Positions 34,008 through 46,107 of a DNA stretch of 64,000 bases are shown here, piece by piece. Made by a program: the position numbers and the translations under genes. Position 1 is the stretch's first letter; every line of letters starts with the position of its first letter. Origin of the DNA: Edolisoma coerulescens (lineage: Eukaryota > Chordata > Aves > Passeriformes > Campephagidae); the NCBI GenBank assembly GCA_013397115.1, contig VWZW01002639.1, forward strand, positions 682,001-746,000. The letters are read 5' to 3'. The notes beneath the pieces are model-generated. The model saw nothing but the letters and a program-made list of their open reading frames with translations. It ran no database searches and was not told the origin of the DNA.

Positions 34008-35645
34008 AATGATTCTCCTCAAAAGGAGAATCTCAGGAAGATCCCAGCAAAGCTAAAAAGGACCAGGGACAGGCTGGAATTTGCTAAGAAGAGATGAGAG
34101 ACAAGCAGGACCCCAAGCTCGACTCTGGTGATGGAAACAAGCTGCTCTCAGGAAAGCGGAAGACACCAAAAAGATTAAAACCAGGCTGTTAATGCTGATT
34201 TTCCCTTTAAATTCCCAAGTTTTCTCCAAGTCTGGAGGGTATCAGCAGTGCAGCAGCAAGGAAGGTCCCCACCGAGTGCGGATGGAGCTCGGTTTTCCCA
34301 CAGGTTTTCAGCAGTTTGCAGGGAAGTTCTGTACGAGACAGGGTGTAAAGCTGTGATCTCACATTGCCACCCACCAACACTCCTCCTCTTTTTTTTTTTG
34401 TAAGGTAACTCAAATTAATTGGTTTCAACTTTCTTTTTTTTTTTTTTCAAGTGGAAGTTCATTAAAATGTTGAAAAATTGCCATCACAAGGAAAAGCACA
34501 ATCTCCAGTTAACAGTGTCAACCTGCTACTGCACTGGCTTCTTTTTCTTCTTAATTGGATCTGTTGAATCAAATTCTGCTTAGCAAACAGCTTGGATTTG
34601 GGCAAATCAGCAGTTTTTTTCCAGTGGGGGAGACAAAAAAAAAATTATCAAGAAATTCCCAGCCATCCCAAATAATTTCCCAGATGTGGTGGTATCTTAA
34701 TAAAGCCGTAGGCTATTTAAAACTTGTTTCTTGTACATTTAAGTTCTTGCTGAAGTGTCGGGGGACAATCAGTCACCACTTGTACTCAATAAACTGGGAG
34801 ATGATACTTCAGGAATCGATGCAGCTCTGCAGAGGTTTGAAAGATGTGCATTTATTGGAGGAAACAGTAAATAAAAATGAAGCCTCGCTGGGATTTCATT
34901 TCAGTGCCCAATGGGTGAGTTTGTACTTGTGTGCATGTATAAATAACTTAATTATACATAAAGACGCCAAAGGAAAGGGAAAATTGTAAACTTGGCAACT
35001 ATTGACTAATATACAAAAAATAAGGCCAATGTCATCAAGTTGCACTCTGCTATTCTAATTCTGCATTCATTTGCATAAAGATCCTTGCTGATTTGGTGCA
35101 GATAATTCCTGACTCTCCACTCCATCAAGAAAAATCGATTTGAGGATATTATAGACAAGCCTAACATTTTCCCAGTGTTTGTTACCCACCCCTAGCTCCA
35201 CTGCTCTCACAGGTGAGTTCCAGAGGTAGGAGGAGCAATGCCTGGCACTGTGAGCACACAGAAAGCACGAGGAATAATCTTATCTCAATATTGCGTTAAT
35301 ACTATTAAAGGTATTAAAGCATTTTAAAGACTTCTTGGCCAACTCACAATTAACGCTTCTTCAATCTTCTTAAATTATCAAGCACTATGAAAATAGACAA
35401 GGTCATTGTTTTATCTGCAATAAAGTCAAAGGAATTGCCAGAGAGTATTATACGTATAATTAACAGTGTGTAATTTATTCAATAAAGCTCTCATTTAATT
35501 ACAGGAACCTATTACACTGAGTGATGTGTTAGGGGTGATTTATATCTCAGATGTAAATATTCAGAAAGAGACCTCCCATAATGAAAGCAGCCGCTCTCTT
35601 GCTCTCCATCTACGTTCAACTTCCATGTGTTGGTACAATATATTA
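34008..35645. other. Unique stretch with paired T-runs
   Basis: No gene recognised. T11 lies at 34389-34399 and T14 at 34434-34447. Sequence next to the T-runs does not resemble a retrocopied gene. Confidence 0.5.
34389..34447. repeat. Two poly-T runs
   Basis: T11 (34389-34399) and T14 (34434-34447) are separated by 34 bp of unique sequence. They could mark poly-A tails of minus-strand retrocopies, but no copied gene is seen to their right. Confidence 0.7.
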
Positions 35646-35863
35646 AATATTGGGAAGAAATTCTTCCTTGTGAGGATGGGGAGGCCCTGGCACAGGGTGC
35701 CCAAAGAAGCTGTGGCTGCCCCTGGATCCCTGGAAGTGTCCAAGGCCAGCTTGGACGGGGCTGGGAGCAGTCTGGGACAGTGGAAGGTGTCCCTGCCCAT
35801 GGCAGGGGTGGGAATGGGATGAGCTTTAAGGTCCCTTGCAACAATCCCTTCTGGAATTCTGTG
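35646..35863 (+). mobile_element. CR1 LINE 3'-end fragment, plus strand
   Basis: Sense CR1: 'atattgggaagaaattcttc', 'ggggaggccctggcacaggg', 'gctgtggctgcccctggatc', 'gtgtccctgcccatggcagg' and 'tttaaggtcccttgcaac', ending in 'ctggaattctg'. It retains the segment missing from the copy at 147. Confidence 0.95.
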
Positions 35864-37264
35864 TTGATACCAGGCCCTAACAAGCTGGAAATGATCATTT
35901 TGGCAAGATTTAGTGTCACCTTTTGGAATCATGGCTGATGATTCCTTCTGTGGTCTTCTTCAGGCCTTGACCAGTGGTTGCAGACACAAGCTGGAGGTGA
36001 GCTGTGCCAGATGTTCCATGTCTTTTTGTTGCTGTTCCTTTCACCAACAGTGAAAAATTGAAGTTTTTCAGCAAGCCTGGGCTCTTTCTGCATCCATAAA
36101 TTATGAATCCACACCGATTTGCCCTGTTAGAAATATGAAAGTTGGTTTGGTTTTCTTTTTTCTTGACGTGGAACAATAAATACTCCTGTTACTTGCTTGG
36201 GATAAGATTCTGCACTTGTACATTCCATGTGCTCCCAGTGCCTGTCTGCCCTTGGGTTATCCAAAATCCAATGGAGATTCTGCACAAAGCTTTAAACCCC
36301 AGAGCTTTTAAACAGAGGGATATTTAGAGCTGCAGTAAGTCACTGCCTCTGCATGAGCTACACCTGTGCTGTTTTAGCCCCAAAAACGTGGCAAATCACT
36401 CTATTACTTAAGTCTTTTCCTCCACAGATCTCAGAGCTTTCACAAAAAAGCAGCTGAATGGAGCCATTTATATGTGAACAGAACATCCATTTCAACATCC
36501 GTTCCTCAAAAAACGCTCACTTATGTTATCACAAATTTAAACAACAACAAAAACTTCAAACCCAGTCAAAGCCAGCAGTGTCAAGCTGACAGGAGTTGAT
36601 GACACTCATAAAAGGAACAGCTTTCTAAAGAGACATCTCTCTTGTGGAAAGCGTTAGCCAGTTGATAACACAGGTAATATTCAGCACTCCAGATCTATGC
36701 TGATGTATAAAACTGCTGTCAAAACCACTGCCTTTATTGACATCATCATGAATACTTTGCTCCTGAGGTAAAGACATTATTGTCAGGAGTAGCTGAAAAC
36801 ATTATAGAAGCTATTTCTCAGTTTAACTATGTAAAAGTCTGTTGTTAAAACTCTTTATGGGTCCTTAACATCAGAAAAATTCCGAAAGAACCTTGTTCAC
36901 AATAGAATGCTTCACTTTAAATCTTGAAAGGGTATTTTAACTGCGAAAACCACTGGATTGGTGTCACTGGTTGCTGGCAAACCCAGCTGTGCCTGCCCAT
37001 GCCACATCTCACATTGTCTGCACAGCCCTGCCTGGGGCTCCGGCAGGTTCAGAGAATCCAATGGATGGAAATTTCCTCAACTGATGAGGAAACTACTCAA
37101 GAAGTGATTTCAACAGGCCACAATAAGAAAGTCAATACAGCTGCATAGATCCCATCACAAAACCATGGAGTATGGCAGCACATCCAGGGTCTGGGAGCAA
37201 CAGGGAACTGTGGAGGGGCAAAACATAAAACCTGCTGTGCCCTATCTGAAAACAGATTCATTTT
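35864..37264. other. Unique non-coding stretch
   Basis: AT-rich unique DNA. No gene or repeat recognised. Confidence 0.5.
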
Positions 37265-37364
37265 CACAATCATAGATTCATTAAATTTTCTGAACTGGAA
37301 GGGACCCAGAAGGAGCATCAAAATCCAGCTCCTGGCCCTGCACAGGAATCCCAGCACGTGCCTG
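37265..37364 (-). mobile_element. CR1 LINE 3'-end fragment, third subfamily, minus strand
   Basis: 'acaatcatagattcattaaa', 'ctggaagggacccagaagga', and 'cagctcctggccctgcacag' match the antisense end of CR1 copies that read 'ccaactcctggccctgcac'. About 100 bp, moderately diverged. Confidence 0.8.
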
Positions 37365-40300
37365 TACGTAAAAGGAATAAACTATTGCCTCCCTCTTCAA
37401 CCTTGCTATAATTTGGCAGAAAAAACAAGGCACTGCAGACCAAATCTACAAAAACATTTCAGTTTGCCACTGAGTGGAATCAACACCCAGAGGCACAGGG
37501 ATGAACTCACATCCCTCTCCTGTTGTCCTGATGTCCTCCTGCCCCATCAGGGCCAGCACGTGCTGCCCTGTTTGGCCCCATCACCCTCCCCATGACATCT
37601 CACCCCACTCAGCTCTTCCCTCTAATGCAATGTGACTGAGATGAAGAAACCTCCTGCTCTCCAGAGATCGATTCTCCTCGAGCACAGCACATAAATGAAT
37701 ATTTTACAAGCCATATAAATGCAGCCCTTTCCATTTTTCCTTTCCAGTTCTGCTGTTCAAGGCAGATGCTGGTGCCAGTTTACAGAGTGAAGTTCTTGTG
37801 CCAGGAGCAGGCAGAGATTCCAGCCCCTCACCAACCTCCCCCTTGGAGAGTTCCCTCACCAGCTCCAAAAACAACCCACACTGCTGTTTGGTGGATAATT
37901 TTGACAGAATTCCAACTGCTGCTTAGCTGGAACAGCTGATTATTAAAAATATGGGATATTCCAGAAAAAACCTTCCTGAGGTCCTGAGCATCGGCGACAT
38001 TTTTGTTGGGAAAACCCAAACTGCACTAATACTGCTGAGTGTGAAACCCCCTTTAATAAGAAACCCCTCTCTATTATGGTTACATTCCTTAGCATCCAGT
38101 GGTCAGTAGCTAAAATCATGTACCTTAAACGTGGCTGTAGGGAATTAACACTCGGCACCTCCGGATCCCGCTGCAATGGCCCTTTGCTTTTGGCTTCAAA
38201 GGCAATAAAAAAGTAATATTGAGATCAAAGCCTCCCAGCACAATCACGCTTTTTGAAGTCTGCAAACCACAGAAATTGGAGGCGTTTTAGTTCGCTGGCT
38301 CTTGTCATTTTTTTTTTGAGCTCCTGAGCACTTTGAGCCACTGTTCAAACTTTTGATATAAACTCGTGTTTTGATGCACAAGGATCTGAAGATGCCGGGG
38401 AATTCCAGATTAATCCGTGCTGACAGCGAGGGCTCTCGTTACCTTTCCATTGATTTTGCAAGGTCTGGGAAAAAAAATAAGCAGCAGGCACTGTTTTAAG
38501 GCTTTCCTGTGGCACAGGCTGCATCACACATCCAATTTTTGCTCAATTACCATGACAGGTCCATGCTTAATACTCCAAACTATAAAACTCCAGTAGCAAA
38601 CATTTTGTTCAGGCCTTGAAATCTGTATTATTTAGACATCCAGAATCATATCAGACAGTGCTGTAAGACCTGATCGAGTCGAATTCCTCTTGAAAAGCAA
38701 AATATGGGCAAAGCAGAGAGCCAGGCCCTGGGGTTTGTGGAGACTGTGGAACACAACAGCTGTCAGCATTCCTTGTTCAGAATTCCTGGAAGGTGCATTA
38801 CATCCCATGCTTAAGTGTTCAGCTTGGAACCTAAATTGCTTTTCCTTTAGGTGGGATAATCTTTGGATGAGCAGAGCACGTTGTTAACCCTGTTTGTCCA
38901 GAGGACTGTCCTGGGCAGGTAAAGTGATTTCAGATCTTGGCAATACTCTGAATATCCAGGGGGATGAAGGAGGGCAAGATCCTCTTCCTGTACTGCAGGG
39001 CCCTTGTATATCATGCTCTGTATAGCAATAAATCTGTTTATTTTTGTTCTGGCTCTCCCCTTGCTCTCTGGCTGCTTCTGTTTTCTCTCAGAAAGCACTT
39101 GATGGTACCATTCTCTGGCTGTTCGCAGCATCGTAAAGTGAAATTCACTTCATTGATCAGAAGATGACCTCTATCCAGTGCCTCTCAGATTAGAGATAAC
39201 AGCAGGCTGCTGTCTCACTGAGAAATAATTTCTTCGGCTCCTTCAGCTCCTCTTTATTATGATTGCTTCCTAGCATATCACTTAAAAACTGGAATGGAAA
39301 ACAAATGAGGATATCTTCTCCACTGTTTGTATTTTGACTTCCCAACAAACACAGATGCACAACACACTGCAGCACTTGGTGCTTTAGAATAAGTCATATT
39401 TTCCTGTGGAAGATGAAGAAAATATTTAACTGTAGACAAACGAGCTGAGGAAAGGGGTAAAAATGGATTGACATAAAACCTACATTTTGCCTGAGAGACT
39501 TTATGCTTTAAACCAGGAAAAATGGGAGATGTACATTCATGTGAAATTTAAACTGTGCATATTCAGGAACAGGTTTTTAAATATCAGCAATAAAGATCAT
39601 GCTGGAATACATTATCACATTCTGCACTGGAGCATGTGTTACATATTTATAACAAGGAAAGCGTGCAAGACTAATCATACACTATGAATAATGCCATGTT
39701 TTTCCAGGCAGATTTGCAAAGTGTTATCCCAGACATTCCCTTCTGCTGGGGGCAGGAGGAAGCAGAGGCTGCTTCAGCACTCACCACTCGCCTGCTCAGC
39801 ATCCTCTGCAGGAGGATCCCACTTCAAAGTGTGAGGTGTGCGGTGACATTTAGCTGGAAATAGGCATGAATGTCTGTATTATTTCGGCTGTTTCAGGCCT
39901 ATTGCTCAGCTCAGGAGAGGTTCAGTTGGCAGCAGTTTGTTCCCAGAGCCCTGGATGCTGCTGCCTTGGCAAAGTGATGGGATTTCTGGAGGGCTTGTCA
40001 GCCTCAGGAAAGCCCCTCAGCTCCAGTCTCACCATCCTCCACTTCCCCAGATTGAAGACTGTACTCTTCAGGAATTAAATAAACTGCTCTTTTCTTCCCC
40101 CCTCAACAGAACTTGGAGTGCCTCAGACACTGGAATGGGCTTTTGACAGCTGACCTTATTTTATCAAGTAATTTATAATTAAAGCTCCACAAATCCGATA
40201 GTGCCTGACACTAATACAGCTGAAATACTGCATGAATATATCACCCAAGCAATGCCACTTTTATGAGCTGTTTGCCCTAACAGGAGCTACTCAGCACCAG

Positions 40301-40459
40301 CCCTTGCCAGTGTCCTGAGCTTTTCCTCCTTTACTTAAGGACAGGGAGCTTTCAAAAGAGGGAGAGGGAGAGAAAATGTGTTTATTCCTGGTTGTGGTGT
40401 GTGCCAGGGCTGCTGTCATGGGTCACACCAATCTGCCCCCAGTTTTGGGTAGCTGCATG
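37365..40459. other. Unique non-coding stretch
   Basis: About 3 kb with no recognisable gene or mobile element. C/T-rich patches occur near 37500-37620, without exon evidence. Confidence 0.5.
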
Positions 40460-40541
40460 GAGATTTCTCTGCAAGAAATCTCAGACTGGGATAAAAATGC
40501 CAGTTCTAATTGGGATTAGAATCCCAGTCTCAGACTGGGAT
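40460..40541. repeat. Compact cluster of nested inverted repeats
   Basis: A perfect 9-bp hairpin ('gagatttct' 40460-40468, loop 'ctgca', 'agaaatctc' 40474-40482) is followed at once by 'agactgggat' (40483-40492), its exact complement 'atcccagtct' (40521-40530), and another direct copy 'agactgggat' (40532-40541). The middle and last form a near-perfect palindrome with one central base. It lies 40 bp from a CR1 tail. Confidence 0.8.
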
Positions 40542-40580
40542 TAAAAGAGTGAGCAAGAAGACAAATACTGGTGGTAGTTC

Positions 40581-40682
40581 TGGCCCTGGGCTAGCAGAAG
40601 GTGTCCTTGCCCAAGGCAGGCAGTTGGAATGAGATATCTTTAAGGTGTCTTCCAATCCAACCCATTCTGTCCTTCCATGATT
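40581..40682 (+). mobile_element. CR1 LINE 3'-tail fragment, plus strand
   Basis: Diverged sense CR1 tail: 'gcagaaggtgtccttgccca', 'aggcaggcagttggaatgag' and 'cttccaatccaacccattct'. The palindrome is mutated (CCATGG has become CCAAGG). Confidence 0.82.
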
Positions 40683-42635
40683 TGTTCTGAAAGAAGGGGA
40701 TGTGCTCAGTGGGATTAAGGATCAGATTCCACACAGGTTGCCCATAAAGCTCATCCGTTTTTATCAATATTCTGCACCAGCAGGTGAAAAATCTTTCAAA
40801 AACATTGATAGCACACCTAACATGAGCCTTTAGCACTTGGCTGGCCAGCTGTGACTTGGTTTAAACTTAGATTTTGTAAACAACATTTAACTTAGCCAGG
40901 CCTCAAAACTCAGCCCATTCCCAAGAGGAAAGAGCAGCTGTTGCTCAAGGTCAGTCTTAGCCACAGACTCATGGAATAAAGAAAGTCTGAGCATCCCCCA
41001 GGCTGGAAAACACCATCTGAGAATCATCTCTCTTTTATCAAGAGAAGGTTCTTGGGAAAGGCCTCTCCTCTGCTCTGGGATTGAGGCTCTGCTGTAGATT
41101 TGTTCCCTGACATCCTATGGAACAATACCAGCATTAATTCAGAAAACATGTTCAGCACAAACCTTCCTGTGCACTCAAAGATGTCGCCAAGCTCCCTTGT
41201 GCTCCCTGTCCAAAAAAGAGATGGATCAGTGACACCTTCACTCACCTTTGGGTGTGAGGAACCCAAATTCTCCCATGTCCAGAGCTGCTTTTTGAGATGG
41301 CCAACCCACAGGGCTGGTGACAGACACGTCCCAGTGCAGCCCCTGCTGTAGTTGCAGACAATTTTATCCCATCTGTGATTTTCAGGACTCCTGAAAACAC
41401 CCAGCTAAGTTGACAGACACATTTGCTGTGTGACAGTGGCTCTGCGATGCTAATATTGGCTGCTGTCTGACATTTTATATAACAACATTTATATAACAAT
41501 TTCTGAGGTCTGTGATGCACCACTCAATTCAAACCCAGTTCCATTTGCTCCCCTTATCAATGTAAAGCTGGTGTTGTATCAAGTAATATCAGAGAAGATA
41601 AATTATGCCACTGTTTATTTACAGTTTACATCCCTGCAGTCAATGTACCTCATGCAGGAATTGACCTGTGGAAGAACTATAGCAGCACATTATTTGTGCA
41701 GCAGTAAAATTGATGGAAATTGATGATGCCTGAAAAACACACAATTATAGTGTCTTGATTAAAAATGGAACACATTTCAATGAACTTTTTCCCTTCTTCT
41801 CATGATTATGATACACAAGTACTAACATTAATGGTATTTTTTTATATAATGAACCATAAAATTACAGTTGGCAGTCAAGAGCACTCTAGCAGATAAGTAA
41901 GGCAATTTTCCTCATCATTTTTCCCTTTGTTGTCAATCTTGTTGCATAGCCCATTGCCTTTTCAATGAGCTGTAATGTGAATATTCAAGATCTTGCTTTT
42001 CCCCAGTGTATATATTCCAGCTGAAATAATTCAGTTTCATGCCACCCATTTTAATATGTGTTATTAAACAAACTTCATCTTTTTAGGTTTTCCACTCGTG
42101 CTAGAACTTGCCTGAGCATTGACAAAGAGAATAATGGCATTTAAATTGTCCAGGTTTCAGGCAGATCAGCAAAAGTGCTTATTGAGCTCGCTGTGCAAAC
42201 AGGCTTAAAAGTTTGGGTTTGATTTTGCTCTTACTCTGCCTGTCTCTCTTTACAGGAGGTTTTAGGAAGTTTAGACATGTTTGAATACTTCCCCATGTAA
42301 GTATGACAATCCAATTAACTCTCAGTTCAGACCGAACCAAGTTACAGGACACACACATTAGAAGTATTAGCTCTCATATTAAAGTGTTTTAGGAAATATT
42401 TATTTCATGCTGTTTCCCCGTGCTCTGGCAATTTACAGCTCTCGATGTAAATTATCGCTATTGGAGGATGAGAAATGAGTGAAATGTTGTATGGCCTCAT
42501 CTATGTCTTACATGGCATAAAAAGGCAATGAAAATTAATATATTGTATAGTTTTGAGTTAGGGAAAAGAAGATGTGAAGTGCTCTTGAGGGGAATTATTT
42601 TCACTTCCCACTACATGTAAACAAGTGACTGTGGT
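40683..42635. other. Unique non-coding stretch
   Basis: No gene recognised. About 41540-42100 is AT-rich, CpG-poor and free of repeats, which is compatible with conserved regulatory DNA but is not evidence for it. A very weak CR1-like tail at about 40968-41030 was not accepted. Confidence 0.45.
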
Positions 42636-42740
42636 CCATGGCCTGGTCTAGTGGGAGGTGTCCCTGCCCATGGCAGGGGGTGTTGGGCCTAAATGATCTT
42701 TAAAGTCCATTCCAACCCCTTAATTTCCATTATTCTGTTG
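42636..42740 (+). mobile_element. CR1 LINE 3'-tail fragment, plus strand
   Basis: 'atggcctggtctagtgggag', 'gtgtccctgcccatggcagg', 'ggtgttgggcctaaatgatc', 'tttaaagtccattccaaccc' and 'cattattctgttg'. Last about 105 bp of CR1, modestly diverged. Confidence 0.88.
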
Positions 42741-45700
42741 GATACTCACAGCTTCCTCCTGCTCCAGCTTGAAGGATGAAGTCCAGGCTCCACTGAAGAC
42801 ACAAAGTTGGTGGGTATGACCTTCTCCAAAGCCTGCAGTGCTGGGTGAGACAGGTCTTTCCCAAAACGAGTTAGAAAATAGAACTTTTTTGTGCCTTCGC
42901 TGCAGGATTTGTTCAGAGAGCTCAGCACTCAGGGAAGGAGATTATGCAGATAGATCAGATCTGATAAAGATCAACATTTTATCCTCACAGTAAGGGCATA
43001 GTCATGAGAAACTCAACTTCTGGACATGCCCAGACCTTGTGCCCTCTGACAGTCAGATTTTAGGCTCCTGCAAACTGCCAGTTGTTCCCTGATTCTCACT
43101 CAAATCTCTCCTGATCAGCTCACTAACCTTCCTCTATTATTTGGGACTCACCAAGGACAGATGTTTTTGGTTCTTTATCCACTTAGAGATGAAGAACCAT
43201 AAAGGTAAATAATCTGTTGAACAACAATCCAAATTTAGGAGGTGAGACTTGTTTGCATTTTGGGTGTCTGTCACCATGTGAAACACAACACTTATCCTAG
43301 AGAGAGAAAAAGCCCTCCAGGCCCTCCCACATGGCTGATTTAAGTTTCTTACAATTTTCAACTTAATTGATTTAGGGCTATATTCTGTAGTATTTAAACA
43401 TATTAAAATATTTTTGACTTCAACTGTTTCAAACTTTACTTGAATAATCATACAGAATTCTATGGCTCACAAAGATCTCTAAAAGCACAAGACAAAACGA
43501 GAAGAACCTGCTTAAAAAAAAAAAAAATTATAAAGACCTGAAAATAATCTGCAGAGCGAAAATGAGACCCCAGGACTGAACAGCACAGATTGGAGTGTGA
43601 AGTGCTGCGTTTTCAGGGCTGCAGCTGTGATTCACCCATTAAAACCAGAGCATCTGGCAGCCAAACAGCTGCGTGGGGGCTCAGTGATGAGCTGAGGGTG
43701 CCACAGACCTCCCTCTCCTCCAAGAGCTGCTCCTCATCCAGAGCTGAGCCATGGATAAATCTCCCTGCTGGGATGAGCTTCGCCTGCTTTCTCCCAGCAC
43801 ATGCAATCAACATTTTTTTGTTTTCGTGTTCCTTCAGCAGCTGATTCCCAAATGCTTTGGGCTTCACAATCTACCTGAGACCTTTTCAGGCCAAGGTATT
43901 TTTTAAGGTTTGTGAGTTACAACAGAAAATGAGCCAGTCTGGGAGTCCCTGCGAGCAGGGTCATTGTGGATTTGGTTTATTTGTTTGTTTCTTGAATAAT
44001 GTGGGGGTTTTTTTCCCTCCGTGGGTTGCTACCTGCAAGAAAACCAGAGAGGCAACTTTTAGTGAGTCACACCATCATTCTCCTGAAGAGAAAACTGCTG
44101 TTAGGATTTCCTGGTGCTATTAATTCCCATTAGGAGCAAAGATGAGGCTCAGCCTTTGAACATGCAAAGTTTGCAAGAAATTGTTGTGAAGAAGTGAGGC
44201 CACTTTCCTGGTGAAAAGAAACAGATGAGACCATGCTGGCTGCCTCTCCAGGAGGCTTTGGAACAGGGGTTACTTTTATCCAATTTAAAGTGAGCACGGA
44301 ATAAACTCCAAGTGCTCATGGAAGTACTTACACAAAGTCACACAACTTCCTCAGTTTTCAGCTCCAAAGCTGCTTCCTTTCCTTAAACAAAGCCTAAAGT
44401 TGACCAAAGCCAATTTTCAGAAGAAACCAGCAGGTTGTCCATCACAGACAACTTCTAATCCCTGAGTAGCAAGAACTCACTGCTAATTTCAATGGCCCAG
44501 ATTTCAAGTGTGAAAACAGGTTTTAATCCAGACCAACTCTATAAATAAATCAGAGTTAAGACAAATAGCAATTAAATTTTGTTATGGGGTGTGAATGATG
44601 GGATTTGTGTTTCTAATCTAGAATACACGTGGGTGAATAGGGAGCGTGAAAAAGAAAACCCTGTATGATGGCTTTTGATATCTGTCCATACAAATTTCAC
44701 GAGCAGTTGTGGCTAATCCTGGCTCAGAGAGCTCAGAACAAAATGTAGGGCTGAGAAATGAGGAGTGTCAGCTTTGCAAAGAGCTAATGTGGCACAAGGT
44801 CAAGGTTGACAAATCAGCCCCAGCCTAATGCCTCAAATATGTCCAGGGCTGCGTTAGCCAAGAAAGACAAATGAAGAAACTGTCAGCCAGCTCCAGTCTA
44901 AACAATGGAACAATTTAAACTGGAGGGAATCATCATCTGAAGCAATTTGTTTCATATTGTACAATCATGATAAAGAAAATCTCAATTTTTCTCCATCAAT
45001 TCGGGGTGTAAATGGGAGTCTCAACCAAAAAATCTTTCATCAGAATCAAAGTGACATTTCAAGGTATCCTTAAGGACAGGAACCACATTTTAAGTACAGT
45101 GGAACAGCAGATATGAGAAAACAATTTTGGTTTGTGGGACTAAAAATGCTGCCAGTTGTGCTGTTTGTTTGGAGGGAGACAGGAACAGGAAATACTCATG
45201 AGATGCGGTGCTCAGTCAAAAGTCAGAAGAACGTTCTGAAAAACAAACTCATGCACATCCCCCGATGAGGCAAATTGCATTTAAAATCTGTTTCTAGGAG
45301 GAGAGAGAATTTGAGCTTGTAAAGGATCCTTAATCAGAATCTCTCCTCTTTTGGCCATCAAGGTAATGAAAGGAGTGCACAAAAATCATTATTTCTCATA
45401 GATTCACTAGTGCTGGTTCTCCTCTTCCATCAAAGACACCAGAGGGGTCTTCACCTTGAGCTACACAAGTAGAATGAGAACACACCCAAAGAGAAGATCC
45501 TGCAAAAAGAAATTGGAATAAATAGGTTGTAATGTGTACATTCTGCTACATAAAAGTGGTGAAGTAACAGTGTGTGATAAAGCCACAAAGTGGAAGAAAT
45601 TGAAACTTAAAATTCTCACTGATCCACTCTCATTTCACACTTCAGTTATAGATTTTTATTTCCGCACGTTCATCTCTGATCTTGAGATTTTTCTCTCCCA

Positions 45701-45907
45701 TTTTCCAGATTTTAATGAGTCTATCAAGACATTTGTATAACTGAGGAGAAGGTTATGCAAAGTTTGAAGTAAATTCAAATTGATTTTGAGTACAAGGCAC
45801 TTTAACTTAATATCCATTTCCCGCTCCTAAAATGGCTTCTTACCACCTCACACTTCCCATCTCACATTGGTTATATGGAAATAAAACAGCTTCAGATCAT
45901 ATTGTGT
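42741..45907. other. Unique non-coding stretch
   Basis: No gene recognised. A13-14 run near 43514-43527. A slightly G+C-richer patch at 43560-43800 has no protein similarity I recognise. Confidence 0.5.
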
Positions 45908-46107
45908 TATAGAATGGACTTGGTTGGGAGAGATCTTAAAGCTCATCCAGTCCCACCCACCTTCCACCATCCCAGGTGCCTCCAAGCCCCGTCCAGCCTG
46001 GCCTTGGGCACTGCCAGGGATCCAGAGGCAGCCACAGCTTCTCTGGGCACCCTGTGCCAGGGCCTCCCCACCTTCACAGGGAACAATTTCTTCCTAATAT
46101 CTACTCC
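45908..46107 (-). mobile_element. CR1 LINE 3'-end fragment lacking the palindrome, minus strand
   Basis: 'atagaatggacttggttggg', 'agatcttaaagctcatccag', then 'tcccacccaccttccaccat', 'ggccttgggcactgccaggg', 'cagccacagcttctctgggc', 'ctgtgccagggcctcccc' and 'ttcttcctaatatc'. The 'ccctgccatgggcagggac' block normally in the middle is absent, apparently a precise deletion of about 18-19 bp. Confidence 0.94.

Noticed and set aside
34389..34447. Poly-T runs as tails of processed pseudogenes on the minus strand
   Set aside because: The sequence to the right gives no recognisable gene product and no target-site duplication was seen.
40968..41030. Possible CR1 tail ('tcatggaataaagaaagtct', then 'ggctggaaaacaccatctga')
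   Set aside because: The resemblance is limited to a few short words, too weak to separate from chance.
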